Origin: Myoxocephalus aenaeus
Lineage: Eukaryota > Chordata > Actinopteri > Perciformes > Cottidae
Direction: 5' to 3'
NCBI GenBank assembly: GCA_038501785.1
Contig: JBAMJR010000025.1
Coordinates: forward strand, 5,548,501-5,612,500
Length of the DNA: 64,000 nucleotides
A program made the translations under genes and the position numbers. Every line of letters starts with the position of its first letter. Positions within the stretch are counted from its first letter, which is position 1. The notes under the pieces are model-generated. The model saw only the letters and a list, made by a program, of their open reading frames with translations. It did not search any database and was not told the DNA's origin. Of this stretch, positions 46,610 to 57,850 are shown piece after piece.

Positions 46610-48050
46610 AGCACAAATTGCACATGTGAATGTGTGGATTAAAATATGTGAATGTGTGGAATAGTACTTTGACTAATTCTAGGGTGGCACCCCGTTATTA
46701 TTAATATATGTTAATGATCATATTGATACTAATGATCAATTGTAATACTTGCTAATAACCAAACATGCTCCTGCCAGATCACAATACCACCAACAAAAAA
46801 ATAAGAGTGAGCAACACTAGGCTGGGTTTTTTGGTTGGATCATTCTTAAATTCTAACGTATTCTTGCTAGTTTCTCTACATTACCAACCCTTTCTTTCAG
46901 CGCAATGCTAACCTAAATTAAGCAGACAAAGTGCCTATGGTTTATTAGATTTGGGTAACATGTAATTTACCTAAAGCAAGCCTCAGGCCAAACCTTATCC
47001 AGTCGACAATATTGTTTTACAATGTTTAATTAGAATGACAGCATGGATGACACATCTTCCTATTGAAGCTGCCATGTGTTTGAAATTACAGATGCGTTTC
47101 AATATCTTGTTGAAGCCTTGTAGTCTTGAGCTATATTGAAACCTGGAAGCAATTATCATCCAGTGCATGTAGATTTATTAAAACTCAGCTTGTTCAATGA
47201 AAGGTTTCCGAGGATGATTGACGATAAAACACACCGCCAACTACATTGTGTTGATATAAAAACCGAGGAGCTTCCACAGCCCTCAGTCGAGTCTAATTCA
47301 TTTTTATGTGTTTCAGAAGTTAACAACAATTCCAGTTATTAACCTGCACCACTCAAGATAGCCCAAGCCAAGCAGTCCAAGTCTTAACCAAGACTTCACT
47401 GATAGGATCACATTGTCGGAGTGGAAAAGAAGCGCTCCCATTAGATGTCCAGCTAGATAAATAGACTATAATGGGTTACTGGGGGTGCGTTTGGTCGTTT
47501 GGCCTGACGCTCCCATCAGATGTGATCTCAGGGTCGCCGCCATGAATCAGGCAGCAGTGCGACGTCATTGGTCATCCTGACAGCTGAACAAAGCCTAGGA
47601 AGTGGGGAGGGACAGACGCCACTAATGGAGCCAGATTAGGATGGGTGTGCTTTGTAACTCGTGCTGGCACTGCCGGAGTTGCTCAGTTAGATGTGTGGGG
47701 TCAGTGACTTCTTTATGAGATACCTGAGGCATTGTGGGCCATTGGTGCTATGGCACTATGGGTGCTGTTTCTGCTAGGCTGCACTGCATAAGCTGTGTTC
47801 GCTGATTGTTTTTAGTTTTTTTGATGTGTGCTCATTTTGTGAGAATGTGTGAGCACAGAGCCTGGTGATGTGGTAGTGCTGGGGCTGATAAGAGTCAGAT
47901 AAAGCTTTAAGGGCTAATGGTTTCCACTAATGAGAAAACTGGCTGTGATTATGACAAATAGCTGAGAGCAGCAGGCTAAGCAGCGACACACAGCAGCTAT
48001 TGTTCAGCAGCCGAGCCTCAGCATCTCATTACACCTCCAGCCTCCTCCTC
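46610..48050. other. No gene seen; unique-looking sequence
   Basis: 47400-47720 is less AT-rich, with TGACGTCATTGG-like and CCGCCATG motifs, and could be regulatory. A 68-residue frame at 47136-47342 is not recognised. Confidence 0.3.
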
Positions 48051-48054
48051 TCCT

Positions 48055-48427
48055 CTTGATAGACCGGCCTTTTTCTTTTCCTGATGATAGAACGGCCTCC
48101 TCCTCTTCTCCTGACGATAAACCGGCCTCCTTTTCTCCTAATGATGAACTGGCCTCCTCTTCTCCTGATTATAGACTGGTCTCCTCTTCTCCTGATTATA
48201 TACTGGCCTCCTCCTCTCCTGATTATAGACTGGTCTCCTCTTCTCCTGATTATATACTGGCCTCCTCCTCTCCTGATTATAGACTGGCCTCCTCCTCTCC
48301 TGATGGTAAGCCGGCTCCTCTTCTCCTCATGATAGACCGGCCTCCTTCTTTCCTGATGACAGACTGGCCTCTTCCTCCTCGCCTGATGATAGGCCGACCT
48401 CCTTCTCTTCTCTTGATAGGCAGACCT
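48055..48427. repeat. 27-bp minisatellite, about 13 units
   Basis: Units of the form CTGATTATAGACTGGCCTCC followed by TCCTCTC. Since 27 is a multiple of three, frames stay open through it (SSPDYRLAS repeats). Edge units are more diverged than central ones. Confidence 0.9.
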
Positions 48428-50560
48428 ATTCTATTTTCCTTGATATACAGGTGCCACAAATTCAATGAGCCCATTGTTTTCCTAATGAACAGTGATAGCT
48501 TTCTTGCCTGGGTACATTTTGTGCAGGTGAAGAGACACTGCTGCTTGTTAGGACAAAACAACCTGCAGTGCATCTCAGGATCCAAACCCCCGCAGTGTAG
48601 CGTTATGTCTTAAAATGCAAGGTATGACCGATATAACCGATCCTCACTTTTCAGTGGTTAGTAAGCAAAGTTACCTTGGCCAGTATTGCACGATTGCTAC
48701 CAAGTTTACTGCATGATATGAGACGGCAAACTTTACAACACCGTGAAGTGAAATAAAGCGACGTTATGTCGGTGTTCAGGCTAATGTAACTGGTCTCAAT
48801 CAGATATTGTTTCTCTTATTAAAACTCTGGCCCAACCTTAACTCAGATCCTCCACAGATCTCTTCCTCGGACTGAAAACAAATTAAGAGCCACCTATTAT
48901 GTTCAGAGAGTGAAAAACGAAGAATTTAAGTTTATATTGTACATTCAACCAATCCTCATAACTCAAAGTTTCATGATTTCATAGATTGAATGTCTGCCTC
49001 TTGATGTTCAATAATTTCCATGGACCATGAACCCTGAGAAAATAAAAATAGTATTTATTTTTTCTTGAAGGCTCTTCTGCTGATACTGCTGTATTTACTA
49101 TGTCAGTGGATCTTATGACTGACTTTTAATAACATATAAGATGTACTGTATATGGTACGGTGGACATTCTTTCTTTTAAGACCTGAAAACATTTTCCCAT
49201 GAGCTAAGAAGATGAGAGATTAAAATCTTAAAAGTTAAAATGACCTTATTTCCCCAGAAGCATCTGTTGTGGAGCTTTCCTGAAGCAACCACATCATGTC
49301 AGTCTGCTTGTTTTTGATTTGGCCCCCTACCACTATAATAATTGGAGCACTTATCTCTGAGCTTGCAGTGCATTAATATAGTTTAATAGCACCAGTTGTA
49401 GTATATTAATATTCCTTAACCTCCACTCCACCCTTAAAATCCCACCACCACCTTTTCACCTTCCCTCCCTTCATCATCCCCTGCTTCCACCCTTCATCCT
49501 TTCTCTCCCACAACCCTCTCTCCTTCTCAATCGCTCTGTATCCTCTCTCTCTTTCCTCCCCCTCCTTCTCCAAACTCATTTCAGCATGAGATTATAAATG
49601 GAGCCTTGGGAAAATGTGATAAATCAATTAATCATTTGTAGCTGTGTAGCTTAATGAGTGAACTGGGGTGTCATAATTAGTTCTCCCAGTATCAATCATT
49701 AAAGTGCAAGTTTGCTGATAAACAGGCAACTGATGAGAGCAGAGACATGGCTGAGACTCTCCTGCTGTTATTGCTGTGAAATCACAGGATAAGAGTACTA
49801 AATGTGGAGTAATGAGCTCGGGTTTACACTCTTTTATTTCCGCTACGCTCCACTTACATCTTAATGCGTCCAGCAACGTGAACTTTATCCCAGAGCAGAC
49901 CACGCCCCCTCTTTTTGACATTTTTGGATTGAGGAACAAGAAACATACTTACTAATATTGACTTACACTTAGTATAGTATTTGTCTCCTTGTAATATCAG
50001 TGATGGAAGACATATTTAGCTCCTTGACATAAGTATAGTAATACCAAAACCTAAAGTCCAAATTGTGTTCTAATTTTGTTAAAGAATGCTTCTACTTCTT
50101 GACTTTAGTAACAAAAAAAGGTAAAAGAAGACTCGGAAAGAACTGAAGTTTCTAGTAAGTGCAAGTGGTAGCTCGATTAAAGTTGCTACAGTCAGTACAT
50201 TGTGTGTTTTCCAAAAGAAGTGAATGTTGAAAACAACCCAGCGGTCCAATTAGTTTGAATAACACAAGGTATAACTTAAGTAGCTTGTGTCAGCAAGAAA
50301 TAGTTGGAGACCTCCATAATGAAATGTGTATCGTGACCTCTAAGCCTTTCAGGTGGTGTTGCTGATCTAATTGAATCTAGTATAAGTGTGAGAAGGCAGC
50401 CCACAGTATGCATCTGAAGTGGATGTGTGTTGTAGCCTACTTCATCAGCGCTGAAAGAAAGTGCCTTGGCAGAGGTTAAATAAATGAACTGCTTATTACA
50501 GGCCTCGCTCTGAGCAGTTAAGCTAACCCATGCATATATAACACTTACATTTAGAGGGGG
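48428..50560. other. No gene seen
   Basis: AT-rich sequence. A pyrimidine-rich stretch lies at 49420-49582. No recognised repeat termini. Confidence 0.35.
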
Positions 50561-50627
50561 GCGTGACTGTGTGTGTGTGTGTGTTTCAAAGAAAAGAGGG
50601 GTCAGGCAGGAGGTCACAGGCTCATAA

Positions 50628-50629
<2 letters not shown>

Positions 50630-50711
<82 letters not shown>
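50630..50711. repeat. (GT)n microsatellite
   Basis: About 40 units. A shorter GT run lies at 50568-50584. Confidence 0.95.
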
Positions 50712-50713
<2 letters not shown>

Positions 50714-51069
50714 GGCGTGCTAATGGTCTTTCCAGCCTGGGAAATGCCCCAGTGAGCAGCCTAACTTATGGAAATCATAACCTCAACGTTGGAAGCCATT
50801 ATCCCACTAATTTGCATAAAGACTCTTTCAAATAGGTTCCTGAAGGCCGAGACACGCCTCCCCCCGGGCCTCAACCACCAAACACATGCAAGTGTTTGTG
50901 TGTGTCCATGTCCAACATTCCTTTAAGCTTCCAGTTAGGTTTAAACTAAAAAAGTTAAGCCTGACATGCATGTTGCCTCCCCCTACCAGCACTCAGCCCA
51001 ATCATACTGATATATGTAAGGTGTGTCTTCATCAGGAGTAACACAGGCAGACAGGCCACACATGCACAT

Positions 51070-51072
<3 letters not shown>

Positions 51073-51135
<63 letters not shown>
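51073..51135. repeat. (CA)n microsatellite
   Basis: A pure array directly left of the 51136-51340 unique block. Confidence 0.95.
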
Positions 51136-51137
<2 letters not shown>

Positions 51138-51480
51138 GACGGCAACAGCCATTAACAAAGCCTTAATTGATGAGCTCATTAAGATCTGTTATTAGAGAAA
51201 TTGATTTCAAATAGCCACTTTAATCGGCTGGCCAGGGGGAAACAGGCTACAATGCAAATTGAAGCCGCTAAAGTACATAATGGAGCAAGTAATTCATAGA
51301 TTTAACTTTCAATAATTAATAATTGAAGATTGGAGGGGGTGGTAGTCGTGTGTGTGTGTGTGTGTGTGCAAGTGTTTATGTGTGTGTGTGAGACAGTGTT
51401 AATGTGGGTCTATTCTGTAAGTCTTTAATTAATTAATGAGCTTTATTCCAAGGCAATTTATTAGTCATTCACAATCTCCC
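51136..51480. promoter_or_regulatory. Candidate conserved non-coding element
   Basis: TTAATTGATGAGCTCATTAAG (near 51163-51183), TAATTAATAATTG (51313-51326) and TTTAATTAATTAATGAGC (51424-51441) give many homeodomain-type cores in unique-looking sequence. Two short GT runs interrupt it. Confidence 0.3.
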
Positions 51481-51490
51481 TCTCTCTGTA

Positions 51491-51557
<67 letters not shown>
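51491..51557. repeat. (GT)n microsatellite
   Basis: Near-pure array. Confidence 0.95.
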
Positions 51558-51559
<2 letters not shown>

Positions 51560-52308
51560 TAGGTTGGGTTTGTTTATGATCAAGAATACATTTTGGTTCG
51601 TCACTAGTACACATTTAACTAGTAACATTATGTAGCCTAATTAATGCGATGTTCTACACATACAAGTGGTTGGTTATAATTCGCTGTTCGATTCAGGTTG
51701 TTAATGTATGCGTCAAAAGATTTGTAGGACATTTTAAAGTAAACTGTTACCAGTAATCAACTTAACACCAACACCAAAAACATAACTAACACACACCTTT
51801 GAATACTGGGCTTTTAAAAATATGTTTTTTAAGTTGTTTAACATTTTGCTCGAAGTCTGTTATTTGTTCTATTTATGTGCAACTTTTTATGCTACCAACA
51901 TTTAATTTCTAACATATTATTCCACTGATGTGCTATTAGAGAATTTCTGCCTGACTGTTGCAAAGCATTAGGTTGATCAGAGAGCTTCTTCAAAGAAAAA
52001 GTGAATGAGTCCCTTTAAATTGACTCAGTTGAGGTTTTAGTGTTGCAGGTTTCACACACACATGCACACACACACACACACACAGACCTGGAGCTTAACA
52101 GGTCATGAACCAGACTGTATGGTGCTTCAGCCAAGGAGTACCATTTAATCTCATCTTTTTTATCTGTCAAAAAAGGCAAACACACACACACACACAGCAT
52201 ATAATTCCAGCATTAGCGGTGGTATTAGCCAGAGTGGGGCAGGTACTTAACACTGAAAAGACTGAAATCACTTCCCAAGGGAGCTTTTATACAATGTGTG
52301 TGTATGAG

Positions 52309-52310
<2 letters not shown>
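51560..52310. other. No gene seen
   Basis: AT-rich sequence with two short CA runs (52051-52083 and 52181-52196) and no recognisable repeat. Confidence 0.35.

Positions 52311-52311
<1 letters not shown>

Positions 52312-52403
<92 letters not shown>
52312..52403. repeat. (TG)n microsatellite
   Basis: About 46 units. Confidence 0.96.
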
Positions 52404-52404
<1 letters not shown>

Positions 52405-52439
52405 GAGGTAGATAGGAGCCATTGTGTCAATGGCCTAGC

Positions 52440-53060
52440 TTTCTGATTTCTGTGTGTGACTTAAGCCGAAGGAAGTGCGTTAGTCGCTGTGCAGCAGCGG
52501 CGACTCGGGCCCCCTGCGTTGATTTAATGTGAAGAATTGGCTGCTGCTGTATTGAATCAGACTTGGGCCCATATTGTTCGGCTGCAGGGGATTACACATT
52601 TAGCAGCTAGTGATCTGGCTTCAGTTATAACGGCACTCGTCGAGAGAAGCAACTCTTATCAGCCAGTGGGAGCCTAGTCTCTGCCACATTCACAACTCTC
52701 CAATACACTTTAATTGAATTTCTTTTTAGAGACAGAGAGGCTCAGACGGCTCATGGCATTCAATTTACCACCTCCCCTGTCAACGTTTAGATCCCTCACC
52801 TCTTCTCCTCCTCCAGAAAAAGGGAGGCGCCTACACGCTACAAAAGGAAACTTGCAAATACCATATTTATCTCTGTTCCCTCTCTCTCCCGCCGCTCTCC
52901 TATCCATGTCAGTTATTATATCATTTCAATGAATACTCGCCAGGAAATGGGCTTATCTCAGTGGCAAAATATCTATTTCTTTCAGGCGTTGATTTAGTGT
53001 GTTTAAAGCCCACAGCGAGGACAGACAGACTGTCAGCTTGGCGCAGCAGTAAAGCAACGA
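52440..53060. other. Unique-looking non-coding block
   Basis: Moderate GC, no repeats and no coding frame I recognise. It is followed by a purine-rich stretch (53090-53300). A regulatory role is possible but unproven. Confidence 0.25.
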
Positions 53061-53979
53061 TGCTATCTGTTGGGAGCTGAAATACTGATGAATGAAGAGA
53101 CAGGGGAGGGAGGGTGAAAAAGAGGAGGCACCGGGGAAAAGGGATGGGAGAGGATGAGGGTGGAAAAGAATGAGAGGGAAAGGAGAAGAGATGAATACAA
53201 GCAGCTGCAAGGGAGGAGAAAAAGGAGGAAGATGAATGGAATTATGGAGAGGGAGGAGGGTGAGAGGAAATGAAGAAGAGGAAATAAAGGAGCAGAGATG
53301 AAGAGCAAAGCTGAAGAGCATACAGCTTACTGCTGTAAGCTATGAGTTAGGAGTTGTCTCTGCATCAAACTTTACCTCTGCTCTTCATTTTTTATCGTCT
53401 CCATATTCTTGTGGAGACCTGTAATGATGAAAGTATTGCAGGTCTGTGATGCAGAAGGCCATGTCTTCACTAATATGCTTAAGATGAGCGAACGTATCAG
53501 GTGTCTTTTAGATACATTTGTGTGTGTGTGGGATCTTTTCTTGTACAGTTTAACGTAGGTTTGCACTGGAAAGCAATGTCCCGTTTAACAAGCTACGATA
53601 CAAAGAAAAATACATGCGTGACACAAACATGAAGGAATTTGGATTGATCAAAATCAATGACAAAATGCGTAACAACATTAACTTCCCTAAAGAGGAATTT
53701 AGTTTCCTTTTCTCTTAGAAGATCACTTGTGCCAGAACTATGCTGAAATGTAACTGTCCAAAGTCTGAAAGAAAAATAAAGAAAAAGTCACTGCTGTTAA
53801 CTTTATTGCCGACCTTTAGATGGCTCCAGACAGATATTAGCAATCTTTGCTACAGAGACAATGTTGCCTCATGATTTACCTATTTTGTATGCATTTTCTC
53901 ACAAAAGTCAAGTTTGAATTTCTGTCATATTCATGTAATGTGCTGTAACTCTGTTATGTTGTTCATTCTGTACACATGA

Positions 53980-54140
53980 CATCTATTGCTTCTGTCCATC
54001 CAGGGAAAGGGATCCTCCTGTGTTGCTCTCCTGAAGGTTTCTTCCCTGATTTTTTCCTGATGTGATGTGAGGTCCCAGGACAGGGATGTCTATGATGATT
54101 GTAAAGCCCTCTGTGACAAACAAACACAAGACTTTCACCC
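53980..54140 (+). repeat. Dispersed fish repeat (GTTGCTCTCCTGAAGG)
   Basis: ATCCTCCTGTGTTGCTCTCC, then TGATGTGAGGTCCCAGGACA and TTGTAAAGCCCTCTGTGAC, are the standard blocks of a common fish repeat. Its other end is at 10600. Confidence 0.6.
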
Positions 54141-54149
54141 AGGAGATGC

Positions 54150-54430
54150 TGTGTGTGTCCCGTCTGCAATCACAATTCACCATTGATTTATTTTAATGTT
54201 TGTATCCTCAACTTCCGTATGTAACCTACACTACATGTGAGGATCACCAAAGCTGTTAAAATAAGACCAAAATTATATTTGAAGATTGCGATTGTAGATT
54301 GCATCTAAGAAGCCAACATGACATCACACATTTTGGACCTCGTTATCTTGGGTTTTGGCTGTCGCCATCTTTTTTTTTTTTGCAACCAGAAGAGAGTGGA
54401 GTGGGTGGAGCTAAATAAAACCGAACACTG
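54150..54430. repeat. Dispersed repeat, probably interrupted by the next element
   Basis: TCTGCAATCACAATTCACCA, GTTTTGGCTGTCGCCATC and GAGTGGGTGGAGCTAA are familiar repeat A-associated blocks. 55660-55735 (AAATGGGACCATGATTTACT) reads as repeat A in the opposite sense. Confidence 0.45.
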
Positions 54431-54509
54431 AATAAAACTTTTTCGTGTTACAATTAACTCTCGCGGACTGAAAAAAAAGTTCTAAGATGAAAACACGGAC
54501 AACTCCCAA

Positions 54510-55645
54510 TCCCCACACCAAAAGCATTGTGAATTTGACGTGCGAGTAGATTGCATGCAAAGTTTGGTTGCGCAAAAGCAAATTTTCCGCTGGGCGGCGC
54601 GAATGACGCGTTTGACATGTTGCGTCATGTTGGACCCACTTGACCAGCCCAACCCCGTCGGCATACCTATCCTCTATGGCCAGCTCAACAATAACAGTCA
54701 CATTTAGTTATAACATGACAAAAAAACACCAGATGCTGTTCACTTAAAGACAAAGTCCATCCGCCTCTCTTTGTTAAACAGTTCAGTGACGCTTCATTGC
54801 GTTAAATCCGCCACCAAGTCCGTTTTTCCTCCTTCAGTCATTGAGTATCAAAAAAACTACACGAAGCAAAACACTCAAAATTGAATTACTTCTCTAACAT
54901 AGGTTTCAACAACCTGAAATGTTCCCTCTCCTTACTGAGTTTAGACAGAAGACAGAAGTCTGTTAGACAGAAGTCACGCTGGCACACTGACCAATCACAG
55001 CTCATGTTACTGGTCACTCTGGGCCGCTGACCAATCACACGTCCACGCCATTTCGCAAGCGCTGGCACGTCAAATAATACACCCAGCTTGTAAAAGTAAA
55101 GATCTGATTTGTTGAAGTCTATGACAATCAACGACAACGTCCACTCTCCGTGTACTTTAATCTAGAAAAGACCACCTTAAACTGCTTTGCATCAATAGAG
55201 ACACGGGAGGAGAAAATCTGATTGGATGAAACTCTCCTTAAAACCAGCTGCACTGAAAGCAGTGCTGGAAGCAGAGTAACAGAGGAAGACAGGAGCTGTG
55301 CAATGAGAAAATAAGCTGATAGGGAAAAATTATTATAATACATGTAGTGTATTTGTGAAAAACAATTAAATTATAAAATAGCTATAACTTTGTGATTCTG
55401 TTTAGGCCAGCAGAGAAGGGTTAGCAGGCCCTGACGGCCCACCACTGGTTCCAACTAGTGGTTATTTCCATGGTGGATGGCTGAAATGGTAACTGTTTTT
55501 ACGGAGATAAGCCACGCCCCCTTTCAGGCACGAGTAACATTCGCAACGCTTTTGGTGTGAACACAGCATTATTGTCGAGCGAGTAAACTGACGCGAGTAA
55601 CGCGTCGCGAATATTCACAACGCTTTTGGTGTGAACGCAGCATAA
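54510..55645. mobile_element. Harbinger-like element 2, with doubled right terminus
   Basis: The left end CACACCAAAAGCATTGTGAA lacks the outermost bases. The right end is GGTGTGAACGCAGCATAA (about 55628-55645). A second terminus, ACGCTTTTGGTGTGAACACA, lies about 75 bp inside it (55548-55567). No transposase frame remains. Confidence 0.55.
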
Positions 55646-55820
55646 GGCATAGTCTGCTTTATTGCCTATTTTACTTTAAATGGGACCATGATTTACTAAA
55701 AGAACATCATGCTGTATTGAAGACTGTCGTATTTTAATGGGCCCTTATCTAATGGTCAACCTGGAGCCTGCAGAGAAGCAGCAGATAGAAAGACAAATTT
55801 GTTCATGCACTTAAACATGC

Positions 55821-55920
<100 letters not shown>

Positions 55921-55994
55921 CGCTATAGTGACATCCCTGGCCAGAGTCTCTGAAATCTAACATGGTTTAACAATGTCATGGTGTTGGCCTTCTG

Positions 55995-55997
<3 letters not shown>

Positions 55998-56054
<57 letters not shown>
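55998..56054. repeat. (CA)n microsatellite
   Basis: About 28 units. Confidence 0.95.
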
Positions 56055-56057
<3 letters not shown>

Positions 56058-56281
56058 TGTGGAGAGGGTTATGGAGTGTAGCAGCTATTTTTCGTTCGCA
56101 CTGACTGGCCGAGTGGCCCTGAGACACACACTCACACAAACACGTAAATACACAACACACGTATACACACACGTATGCAGCCATCTCATCTGGGCGATAT
56201 AATTCCATTTGTCTGGTCCAGCAAGCAGTTGGCTAACTCCATGAATTATTACAATCCCAAAAGGCATCTGGGGTGCCGCAG

Positions 56282-56294
56282 CACTGGGGGCTTG

Positions 56295-56338
<44 letters not shown>
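56282..56338. repeat. (CT)n-(GT)n compound microsatellite
   Basis: A short CT run passes directly into about 14 GT units. Confidence 0.9.
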
Positions 56339-56339
<1 letters not shown>

Positions 56340-57599
56340 CCTTTTAAGTTACCATGGAAGATGAAATAGTCACACACTCCCGAACCCACCCCGCATACAC
56401 ACACACTCCTCCTCTCTCCCTTATCAGAGTGTGTGTATCTTCTATCTTCAAATAATGTTTTGTCTCTTTTCTTTGTGCTATCATGCTGCTACAAATGGAA
56501 AAACGGCATCTCATTCCTCTCTCTGGGGTTTTTTAGCAGCTCGTATTTTCAGTCCGGGTCGTGTGTGTGTGGTACTTGCGGGTGGCACGGTAACAGTGGC
56601 AGACAGATGGCCACTTCTCTCTTTCTCTCTCTCTCTCTCTCTGACCATGTTGAACATTGCTTAGAAAGACCATCAGAGCAAAAAATGGATTTCATTTCAG
56701 CCTATATTACAGGATTTAAAGTACAGCAGGCCGTCTATAATCTGAAAGCCCTTTGTATTATTCTGCACTGATGGAAGTTTTTTTTATTTTATACTGAAGT
56801 GAAACGGAGGCTAGGAGGACAGATATACAGAAGGAGTTTTTTAGAAGTGTGAAGCTGCTTCGGGGAAAGAAAGTTTTTAAACAAAGTGAAGTGACTGTAG
56901 AGAGTTGTTTGACAGAGTGAGGACCTATAGAGATATAGTGGTGTCTTCATTGGGCTAAAATGAAGTTACTGTACTGCAGGATTGATTGTTCAAATGAAGC
57001 ATTTACAGTGTGTGTGTGTGTCAGCCAATGTAGTCACCATGGAGCTCTTACTCCAAGAATTGAATTCCCTTACATTCTTCTTTATAAATACAGTATTAGC
57101 GAGCAAAGTGTAACAAACTTTGTTGAAGGGACTGTCATTTCACTTTTCAGGCCGATCCTTTTGTCTCATGCAGAGAGGACACCATGTCAACATTTTAAAA
57201 TATCAAAATAATGCATGTAATGGAATAAGACAAGAAGTCATGCACTGAGTTACTTTTGAAATGAATACAAAGTAAATAATAAAGTAATGAGGTCAACTTT
57301 TATATTAACATGCTTTGCGGTATGTGGTTCATACACTGTTTTAATATGAGGGTTTCTAGGGGGGGAAATTAGTTTAAAACCACAATGATTGCAACAAAAC
57401 AAGCCCAAAACCCGATATTGGCATATTATCACATTATCAAATATTGATATTCATAGGTTTGACATGGCTAACATATTAGCAAGCAATAGTGTATTTACAC
57501 ATCCAGCAGATACAGACCAATTATAGCATTCGTCTAGAGTTGTGTTTGTGTCCACCCAAAGGATTTAAGTTCAATATTCACTCTCGTTTACCTCTGGTT

Positions 57600-57850
57600 T
57601 GGTCTTCACCAGTTGGCAACCATCGGTTCTGAAAAGAAAAGCCAACTCGTAAGTTAATTAAACTTGCATACTTTCTAATGGCCAGCAGGGGGCAACTCCT
57701 CTGATTGCAAAAATTAATCTGATTGATAGAAGTCTATTTAACTTATTAAACTTAACCCTTTTATCAGAGCTTTTTAGCTGGAAACAGCTGCAAGGTTAAT
57801 AAGAGCCATGAGAGCGAACCAACAAAGTAAAGTTGTTGGCTGTGAAATCT
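57600..57850 (+). repeat. Dispersed repeat A with D, partial copy
   Basis: GGCCAGCAGGGGGCAACTCC and the following TGATTGATAGAAGTCTAT match copies at 26160 and 34290. AGCTTTTTAGCTGGAAACAG then matches repeat D. Confidence 0.6.

Noticed and set aside
48056..48613. 185-residue plus-strand open frame with SSPDYRLA repeats
   Set aside because: It is produced by a 27-bp minisatellite and has no family match, splice context or signal.
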